Assembly (NCBI GenBank): GCA_021781095.1
Contig: JAJXXM010000141.1
Span: forward strand, 1-19,503
Length of the DNA: 19,503 bases
Direction: 5' to 3'
DNA from: a bacterium
GTDB lineage: Bacteria > Eremiobacterota > Eremiobacteria > Baltobacterales > Baltobacteraceae
Shown: piece after piece, positions 13,847-19,503 of the stretch
Position numbering within the stretch: the stretch's first letter is position 1
Layout of the letters: each line of letters opens with the position of its first letter
The notes under the pieces: generated by a model
Database searches by the model: none
What the model was told of the DNA's origin: nothing
The model's input: the letters and a program-made list of their open reading frames with translations, nothing else
Position numbers and translations under genes: made by a program

Positions 13847-16394
13847 ACGTACGAACGTACCAGGTGGCGAGCTGCGCACGCGAGCTCGCCCCAGCTTTGC
13901 CGAAGGCATTTGCGATGTGCCCTTCGACGGTGCGTTCGCTGAGGACCAGGCGCTCCGCGATCTCCCGATTGCTCAGCCCGTCGGCAACGAGCGCCGCAAT
14001 CTCGCGCTCGCGGCGCGAGAGTGCCGGAAGCGTACCGGTCGCCGAGCGCCCCGCAGGCTTCCGTGCGAGAACGTGCGCCGCGAAATAGGGAGCGCGGAGC
14101 GCCTCAAGTTCGTGCGCCATGGCGGATTCCTCCGCAGCGGCGATTTTTTTGCCGAGGAAGCCCGCCGCGTGCATTTGCGTTAACCGCGCCATCGCCAGCG
14201 ACCATCGCTGACGATCGACGCGGATGCTCCCCGACGCGATGCGCGATGCAATGGAAGTGTCGCCGAGGCGTTGCGCGGCGATGCTTGCGATCACCGGAAG
14301 GGCGAAGAGATCGGTCGGAAGCGGGGCTCGCTCCATCATCGCAACTGCTCGCTCTAGTGCCGCACGAGCCCCATCTCGTTGCGTTTTTGCGAAGAGCGCT
14401 GCGAAGGCACACGCGACCGGCACGAACGTATAATTTCGCTCCTCGGCGATAATCCGAACGCCCTCGCGTTCGACGATCTCCCCCAATCGGCGGGGTAACG
14501 GACGGTCGCCGAAGACCGCCGCGCTCGCCGCGAGTGCAACGAGCGCGCGCCCGGCATAGGTCCCCGCAACGGCGAGCAGCGAGTCGTGAATTTGGGCGAT
14601 GGCGTCGTCGAATTGACCGGTGGCAATCGCCGCGAGTGCGCGCGCTCCGATCGCGGTAAATCCGCCGGCGACGGCCGGCGGGGGAAGTAACCGATCGTCG
14701 GGCCCGTGAGAATACAGTGAAGAAAGATACTCGACATGGGCCGTCATCATCGCCCCGAGCGGTGACGAACCGCTTTCGGCGTACGAAAGAGCAGGTAGTT
14801 CGATCGGCGCATCTCCTCCTCGGTTCGAGATCAACGCATCGAGGGCTTTCGTTCGAGCCGCGGCGAGCGGCGAGGCGAGGACCCCTTCCGGGAGCTGCAT
14901 GCGATGGAGGAGATAGGCATCTTCGTCAAATTCGGCGGTGGCCGCCGCCATACGCGCAAAGGTAACGATGGCTTGAGCCGCCGGATGTGCGTCGGGTTTG
15001 CCGAACGCGGCGCATAGCTCTTCGAAACGGTCGCGATCGCCGGTGTGCCAGGTTGAGAACAAGAGCGACCCGATAAGTTGTGCGGCACGAGGGTCGTGTG
15101 AGGGATTCTCAACCCGCGCCAGTGCATCGCGCGAAACGCGCAGACTCTTTCGCTCGTTTCCGAGCCCATTATACAGTGTCGATAAAAGCGTACTGCTCTC
15201 TAGGAACGCACCGCGATCGGACTCGATGAGAGGCAGCAAGCGTTCGAGCGCGCTCGCTTGGAGGGCGAGGTCGCGTGCCGCCTCGGCGGCGCTCGCGAGA
15301 CGTTCGAGATTGGCTCTCACGAGCGCATCGTCGCCGCAGGCGCGTGCTTGTGCGATGACCTGTTCGAGATCGAAACTCGTGGGAGCGGGCAACTTCGAGA
15401 TCGCGGCGATGATACGCCGACGGTACGGAACGTCGATCGCAATCGTCTCGCGGATCGCCTGTGCGAGCGCCGCGTGCCGGAAAGCGATGCCGGTGGGAGC
15501 CGACGTCAGATAGCGCCCCGTACTCGTTTGCAGCAATGGCAAGAAGTGATCTTCGCTCCACAAGAGTTGGAGCAGCGCGAGTGTAATCGGTTCTTCCATG
15601 AGCGCGAGCATCTGCAAGAACTCGCGTCGCTCCGGCGTCATCACGGCGAGGTCGCGCGCGACGACGGCGCGCAACCCGGCGGCGACGGCGGCGATATCGT
15701 CTCCGCCCTGCGCGAGCGATTCGGCGATGGCGACGATATCGATCGCGCGCCCCGCAGAAATTTCGGCAATCCGTGCGATCGCTTCGTCGCTCGCATCGGG
15801 CAAGAGCGAGCGCGCGAGGGCGCGCGCGTCGTTCTCGACGAGCGCATCGAGAACGAACGACGCGTCACTGTGCGTTAGGCCCTCCCAGCCGGGCTCGTCG
15901 AGCCGTTCGATGGAGAGCAACGCGAAGCGCTGATCGGCAAACCGTTCGAGTAATCGCAATAACAACGAGAGCGATTCGGGATCGCACCATTGCATGTCGT
16001 CGACGGCGACGAGCAGCGGAAAATCGAGGAGGACCGCTTCGATGAGGCGGTAGAGCGCCTCTTCGTTTTTCGCACCATCGCGTTCGGTCGTGAAATCGCT
16101 CGGGAGCCCGGCGGCAAAGAGCTCGCTGCGCTCGCCGAGAGCGGCGAGAATTCCGGCGCCGATTCTTCGCGCGAGGGCAAAGGGCAAGCGCGCTTGCACG
16201 CGATGCGCCGTTTCGAGGACCGCGAGCCAGCCCGCGTCGTGCGCGCGTTCGATCGACGCGGCGGCGACCGTGCTCTTGCCGATGCCCGAGTTCCCGACGA
16301 GGCGCAGCGTCCGAGCCACCTGCAACCGCCGGGCCTCCTCTAAGGCGGCCGCGATGCGGTCGAGTTCCTTGGTGCGTCCGATCGGTGTGCTCAC
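13833..16394 (-). CDS. LAL-type LuxR-family transcriptional regulator
   Basis: This 853-residue regulator has an N-terminal AAA-type ATPase domain: Walker [10 protein letters not shown] (34-42) and Walker [13 protein letters not shown] (127-138). A long alpha-helical middle region of TPR-like character follows (about 330-740), and then a C-terminal LuxR helix-turn-helix (about 791-850) with [25 protein letters not shown] and SERTVEGH. This is the MalT/LAL architecture, in which ATP and an inducer switch the protein to DNA binding. LAL proteins often act as pathway-specific activators of natural-product clusters, and the position beside the TfuA-YcaO genes fits that, without proof. The start is a GTG at 16392-16394; no ATG exists between it and the in-frame stop upstream, and the ribosome-binding site is weak. 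It is divergent from the PAS-like gene and overlaps the 94-codon gene at its 3' end. Confidence 0.93.
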   Translation of the reverse strand: MSTPIGRTKELDRIAAALEEARRLQVARTLRLVGNSGIGKSTVAAASIERAHDAGWLAVLETAHRVQARLPFALARRIGAGILAALGERSELFAAGLPSDFTTERDGAKNEEALYRLIEAVLLDFPLLVAVDDMQWCDPESLSLLLRLLERFADQRFALLSIERLDEPGWEGLTHSDASFVLDALVENDARALARSLLPDASDEAIARIAEISAGRAIDIVAIAESLAQGGDDIAAVAAGLRAVVARDLAVMTPERREFLQMLALMEEPITLALLQLLWSEDHFLPLLQTSTGRYLTSAPTGIAFRHAALAQAIRETIAIDVPYRRRIIAAISKLPAPTSFDLEQVIAQARACGDDALVRANLERLASAAEAARDLALQASALERLLPLIESDRGAFLESSTLLSTLYNGLGNERKSLRVSRDALARVENPSHDPRAAQLIGSLLFSTWHTGDRDRFEELCAAFGKPDAHPAAQAIVTFARMAAATAEFDEDAYLLHRMQLPEGVLASPLAAARTKALDALISNRGGDAPIELPALSYAESGSSPLGAMMTAHVEYLSSLYSHGPDDRLLPPPAVAGGFTAIGARALAAIATGQFDDAIAQIHDSLLAVAGTYAGRALVALAASAAVFGDRPLPRRLGEIVEREGVRIIAEERNYTFVPVACAFAALFAKTQRDGARAALERAVAMMERAPLPTDLFALPVIASIAAQRLGDTSIASRIASGSIRVDRQRWSLAMARLTQMHAAGFLGKKIAAAEESAMAHELEALRAPYFAAHVLARKPAGRSATGTLPALSRREREIAALVADGLSNREIAERLVLSERTVEGHIANAFGKAGASSRAQLATWYVRTFSAA

Positions 16395-16409
16395 GGGGAA
16401 GCGATACGC

Positions 16410-16428
16410 GAAAAACCAGGGGTTTTCC
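16410..16428. promoter_or_regulatory. Short inverted repeat between the divergent LAL and PAS-like genes
   Basis: AAAACC (16412-16417) and GGTTTT (16421-16426) form perfect arms around AGG, with partial extension outwards. It lies in the 88-base spacer between the two divergent starts and is the only A+T-rich palindrome there. It could be an operator for either gene, or may form a hairpin in the 5' end of the LAL message. The function is unknown. Confidence 0.25.
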
Positions 16429-16482
16429 CGGAGGCGCGGGTGGGGCAGGGCGGGCTATCGTAGGGGCATGGAGGATACAACC

Positions 16483-16833
16483 ATGTACGCACTCGCCACC
16501 GAGGCAATCGAACCGAGCGCCCCCACCCTTACCGCAGTCGGCGGGCAGCCCGAGATCCCTTATTGCTTCGTCCTCGACGACGACTACCGCGTGGTGATGG
16601 CCGGCCCCGCGAGCGCGGTCGACCCCTTCGGTTCGCTCTACGGCGACGATTCGACGCCCGACTCCCTCCCGGGCCCCATCGACCGAGCCGTGCGTGCGAT
16701 GACCTCGAACTGGCGCTCCACCCGTACTGCGGGCTCGAACGCCGCGGTCGTCAGCGGCTTCCGCGTCATCGTCGCTCCGCTCAACGGCGAGAGTGGCCGG
16801 CGCATGGCCGTCTTCGTGGAGCGCAACATTTAG
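16483..16833 (+). CDS. Small PAS-like sensory domain protein
   Basis: This 116-residue protein has a disordered N-terminal tail of about 25 residues followed by one compact domain. IPYCFVLDDDYRVVMAGP (25-42) is the usual first strands of a PAS fold (predicted bound-ligand side). It is followed by a helix (GPIDRAVRAMTSNW, 64-77) and the strands GFRVIVAPLNGESGRRMAVFVER (92-114), the PAS core ending. No kinase, cyclase or DNA-binding domain is attached, so it would need a partner. The divergently transcribed LAL regulator, 88 bases away, is the obvious candidate. I chose the ATG at 16483 because GGAGG is 8 bases upstream; an in-frame ATG at 16468 has no such site. The stop overlaps the end of the convergent comEC gene by 3 bases. 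Confidence 0.6.
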   Translation: MYALATEAIEPSAPTLTAVGGQPEIPYCFVLDDDYRVVMAGPASAVDPFGSLYGDDSTPDSLPGPIDRAVRAMTSNWRSTRTAGSNAAVVSGFRVIVAPLNGESGRRMAVFVERNI

Positions 16834-19136
16834 GGGAGGCGCCGAATCTGCCGCCGCATCCAAATCCGCCTGCCGTCACTGCTCAGCGCGATCTCGCCGT
16901 CCCGGTCGGTTCGATAGATGAGCGCGCCGACCGCGCGTAGGCGGGCGAGCGTCTCCGGGGCGGGCTGTCCGTAACGGTTCCCGCGCCCGACCGAGATCAG
17001 CGCGATTCGCGGGCGAACCATCGCGAGAAACGCCGGTGAGGATGCGAAGCGGCTGCCGTGGTGCCCCACTTTCAACACCGTCACGTGGAGATCGCTCCCT
17101 TCGTCCATCCAGAGTCGCTCCATCGTCGCGGTCGCATCGCCGGTAAAAAGCATGCTGAATCCGCGGTAGCGCAACACGAACGCGAGCGAATTATCGTTGA
17201 CGCGATTTTTGCCGTCGTTGAGATGCGGTGACATCGGGCCGATAAATCGTAGCGTCGTTCCATCGTCGAAGCGCCACCGGAGCCCCGCGCTCGGGTGAAG
17301 CACGGGGATATTGCGTCGCCGCGCGGCACGCAAGGCATCGATATAGGCGGGCCCGTTATACCGCTCGCCGGGATCGATGAGTGCGCCAACTCGTAAAGCG
17401 CGCAGCAGTGGGGCGATGCCGCCGGCATGATCGCCGTGTGCGTGGGAGAGCATTGCAAAATCGAGGGTGTGAATGCCGCGTCGCAGAAGAAACGGCAGCA
17501 CCGTGCGTTCGCCGACGCGTTCGGCGGCGGCTCCGGCGTCGGGCGCGTTTCCGCGTTCCATCTTGCCGCCGGCATCGACGACGAAGGCGTGCCCGCCGGG
17601 AGTGCGTACCAGCAGCGCCTCGCCCTGCCCGACGTCGATCGCCCACACGCGCAATCGCATATCGATACCCTGCGGCGCGAACAACACGAAGCAGCAGGCG
17701 CCCGCGAACGATGCGAATGCCGCGCGCCGATTGCCGTTCCGCAATGCGTAGAGCGCGAGCACAAGCGCACCGTCGTAGGCGGCGATGCTTGCAAACGGAG
17801 CGGGCGTCATTGCGATACTCGCCGCCGGAAGCGAGGCGAAAAAATGGACGGCGGCGAGTTGCCACGCCAGCAGCCACGCCGCAATATTCGCGCACGCGTG
17901 CGCGAGTGCGGGAAGCGGCGCCGCGAGCAGCGTGAGCGCGCCGAAGAGCATCGTCGCCCCGACGCTCGGCACGACCGCGAGATTGGCGAGCAACGCGTAG
18001 GGCGCGAATTGCAGAAAGACCGCGGCGCTCACCGGCCAGGTTCCAAGCTGCGTTGCGACGGTTAGCAGGAGCGCTTCCCGCGCGATGCGTGGGAGCGGAA
18101 GGCGTTCGAGCAGCGGCTCGATCGCGGGAGCGCACGCGATGATCGCCCCAACGCACGAAAACGAAAGTGCGAACGAAGCGCTCGCAATGCTGGAGGGTGC
18201 GATCGCGAGGATCGTCAGCATCGCTGCGGCGTACGCGTCGATCGAGAGCGCGCTGCGTCCGCAGGCGTAGGCGAGCAATGCGAAGCTCGCCATCGTCGCG
18301 GCGCGTTCGGTGGGCAGATGCGCCCCGGCGAAGAGCGCGAAACTCCAGAGCGCGGCGAGCGCGAGCGCGGCGACGAGCACGCGCGGTATCGGCAGGGCGC
18401 GCAACAGCGCGAGAACGATCGCGAGCACGACGCCGAGATGGAGCCCGGCGGTAACGAGGACGTGCACGGTACCGGTCCGCGCGAATTCGGCGCGGACGCT
18501 CTCGGGAAGCGTGTCGCGCGCGCCCCAGAGCTCACCGGAGAGCAGCGCGACGTCGAGCGGCGAGAAATTCGCTCGCAACTGTGCGAGCGCCCACGCGCGT
18601 GCGCGAACCGCGAACGAGACGCGCGTCGGCGTACGGCGCACGGCGAGGATCTCGGCATGCGCGAGTTCGCCCGCGAAGCCCCGCTCGGCCTCGATCGCGC
18701 GGAGATCGGGATCGCCGCGATTGCGGGGTGTATCGAAGGACTGCAAACGCCCGCGCAGCAGCAGGCCGCTCCCGACGCGAACGCAGTGGCGGAGCACGGC
18801 CTCAAGGCGCGGCCCGTTCGGGAGTTGTAATGCGGTGCGGCAACCGCCGGCGGGTAGCGGGAGCGCGGCTTCGGCGATGGCGTCGTAACGCGCCGTGCGC
18901 GCGCTCGCGAGAGGGTGCGCGAATGCGCTTTGTAGGCGGGCATCGAAGGCCCCGACCAGGGCGATCGTGCCTAGGATGAGAAAGAGCCTCGGCTGCGTTC
19001 CGCGTCGCCACATTGCGTAGGCGGCGAATGTCGCGGCCACGACGATGGTCGTTCGAGCGTCTGCGGGGAGCGGTTCGCAAAGCGCCGTGCCGCAGGCAAA
19101 GGCGGCGGCGATCGCGGGAAGGCTGAGGCGTTGCAT
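16830..19136 (-). CDS. comEC: ComEC/Rec2-family DNA uptake channel protein
   Basis: This 768-residue inner-membrane protein passes single-stranded DNA into the cytoplasm in natural transformation. The order is a first hydrophobic part with a DUF4131-type soluble region (to about residue 190), the Competence membrane domain (about 195-490) with the family motif [13 protein letters not shown] (225-237), and a metallo-beta-lactamase-like domain (about 495-765). That domain shows [11 protein letters not shown] (499-509), [10 protein letters not shown] (564-573, metal-binding His565, His567, Asp569 and His570), FTGDA (664-668) and KVGHHGS (689-695). The domain is full length, so a nuclease function is possible. 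I chose the ATG at 19134-19136 because AGAGGAG lies 7 bases upstream; the longer frame to 19202 has an unlikely N-terminus. It is divergent from the epimerase gene. No other competence genes are in the window. Confidence 0.93.
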   Translation of the reverse strand: MQRLSLPAIAAAFACGTALCEPLPADARTTIVVAATFAAYAMWRRGTQPRLFLILGTIALVGAFDARLQSAFAHPLASARTARYDAIAEAALPLPAGGCRTALQLPNGPRLEAVLRHCVRVGSGLLLRGRLQSFDTPRNRGDPDLRAIEAERGFAGELAHAEILAVRRTPTRVSFAVRARAWALAQLRANFSPLDVALLSGELWGARDTLPESVRAEFARTGTVHVLVTAGLHLGVVLAIVLALLRALPIPRVLVAALALAALWSFALFAGAHLPTERAATMASFALLAYACGRSALSIDAYAAAMLTILAIAPSSIASASFALSFSCVGAIIACAPAIEPLLERLPLPRIAREALLLTVATQLGTWPVSAAVFLQFAPYALLANLAVVPSVGATMLFGALTLLAAPLPALAHACANIAAWLLAWQLAAVHFFASLPAASIAMTPAPFASIAAYDGALVLALYALRNGNRRAAFASFAGACCFVLFAPQGIDMRLRVWAIDVGQGEALLVRTPGGHAFVVDAGGKMERGNAPDAGAAAERVGERTVLPFLLRRGIHTLDFAMLSHAHGDHAGGIAPLLRALRVGALIDPGERYNGPAYIDALRAARRRNIPVLHPSAGLRWRFDDGTTLRFIGPMSPHLNDGKNRVNDNSLAFVLRYRGFSMLFTGDATATMERLWMDEGSDLHVTVLKVGHHGSRFASSPAFLAMVRPRIALISVGRGNRYGQPAPETLARLRAVGALIYRTDRDGEIALSSDGRRIWMRRQIRRLP

Positions 19137-19201
19137 CCTCAGGCTCCTCTGCGTCGAACGAGACGCATGGCAAGGGCGCACGTTCGGGAAAGAGGTTTGC
19201 A

Positions 19202-19503
19202 ATGCGCGTGGTTATCACCGGCGGAGCCGGCTTCATCGGCTCGCATATCGCCGATGCGTACATCGCTGCGGGGCACGAGGTGCTCGCGCTCGATTCGCTT
19301 TGGGAGCACGGCGGCGGCCGACGCGCGAATCTACCGGAGAAGGCCGAATTCGTACATATGGATATTCGCGACGAGAACGTCGCGCGCGTTTTCGCCGATT
19401 TCAAGCCCGATATCGTCAGCCATCACGCCGCGCAGCATTCGGTCGCCATATCGGCACGCGATCCCCGCTACGATGCCGACGTGAACGTTATGGGCATGTT
19501 GAA
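19202..19503 (+). CDS. NAD-dependent epimerase/dehydratase (UDP-glucose 4-epimerase-like), partial at right edge
   Basis: Only the first 100 codons are in the window. They show the extended SDR Rossmann fold: [23 protein letters not shown], with the NAD-binding GGAGFIG at residues 7-13, the DS at 31-32 that binds the adenosine ribose, and the MDIRD turn. [22 protein letters not shown] matches the conserved A-A-x-x-V-x-x-S-x-x-D-P stretch of UDP-glucose 4-epimerase-like enzymes. The catalytic YxxxK lies outside the window. The ATG at 19202 has AAAGAGG 7 bases upstream. It is divergent from comEC with a 65-base spacer. Sugar specificity cannot be judged from this part. Confidence 0.9.
   Translation, partial: MRVVITGGAGFIGSHIADAYIAAGHEVLALDSLWEHGGGRRANLPEKAEFVHMDIRDENVARVFADFKPDIVSHHAAQHSVAISARDPRYDADVNVMGML

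Noticed and set aside
15865..16863. 332-codon frame on the minus strand crossing the LAL start and the PAS-like gene
   Set aside because: It is in another frame from the LAL protein and antisense to the PAS-like gene; its composition is low-complexity and it has no recognised motif.
19137..19202. Longer ComEC start at 19202
   Set aside because: It would add 22 polar residues, run up to the divergent epimerase start and lack a ribosome-binding site; the ATG at 19136 has AGAGGAG at good spacing.

Overview
The window is gene-dense, visibly high-G+C bacterial chromosome. Its codon usage leaves long antisense and out-of-frame open frames over most real genes. It shows no rRNA, tRNA, phage genes, transposase or CRISPR. 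The gene types (LAL-type LuxR regulator, small PAS-like protein, ComEC, NadABC, TfuA-YcaO) and the dispersed GTCA(C/T)(G/C)CCGAGTAG-type palindromic repeats point to a free-living bacterium outside the well-studied groups. My impression is a Candidatus Eremiobacterota (WPS-2)-like lineage, but this is a guess and was not tested.

Layout, left to right. (1) 1-4400, minus strand: a tight operon of an aminopeptidase P-family metallopeptidase, an NCS1-type nucleobase permease and a NatA/NatB-like ABC exporter; the permease subunit NatB runs off the left edge. (2) 4458-4835, plus: a DUF202/YidH-like small membrane protein, divergent from that operon. (3) 4836-5349: a gene-free stretch holding a cluster of five palindromic repeats and 23-bp tandem units. 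(4) 5350-9420, minus: a 4-TM membrane protein, an XRE regulator, then nadA, nadB and nadC (aspartate to nicotinate mononucleotide). A sigma70-like promoter, an inverted repeat and a probably leaderless start lie at the head, and a possible structured leader lies just before nadA. (5) 9602-13846, plus: a 2-Cys peroxiredoxin, a TlpA-like thioredoxin-fold protein, a TfuA-YcaO fusion, a SAM methyltransferase and a 94-residue protein with a leader-peptide look. (6) 13833-16833: a large ATP-binding LuxR (LAL) regulator on the minus strand, convergent with the small protein, and a divergent 116-residue PAS-like protein. (7) 16830-19136, minus: ComEC/Rec2, the DNA-uptake channel. (8) 19202 to the right edge, plus: the start of a UDP-sugar epimerase-like SDR protein.

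The most interesting part is region 5. TfuA and YcaO together are known to make peptide thioamides (for example thioglycine in methyl-coenzyme M reductase and the thioamides of thioviridamide-type RiPPs). Here the two are one polypeptide, translationally coupled to a methyltransferase and followed by a small helical acidic protein that could be a RiPP precursor. The LAL regulator and the PAS-like protein next door could control it. That reading is a hypothesis. The sequence establishes the domain fusion, the gene order and the overlaps. It does not establish the substrate, the product or the regulation.
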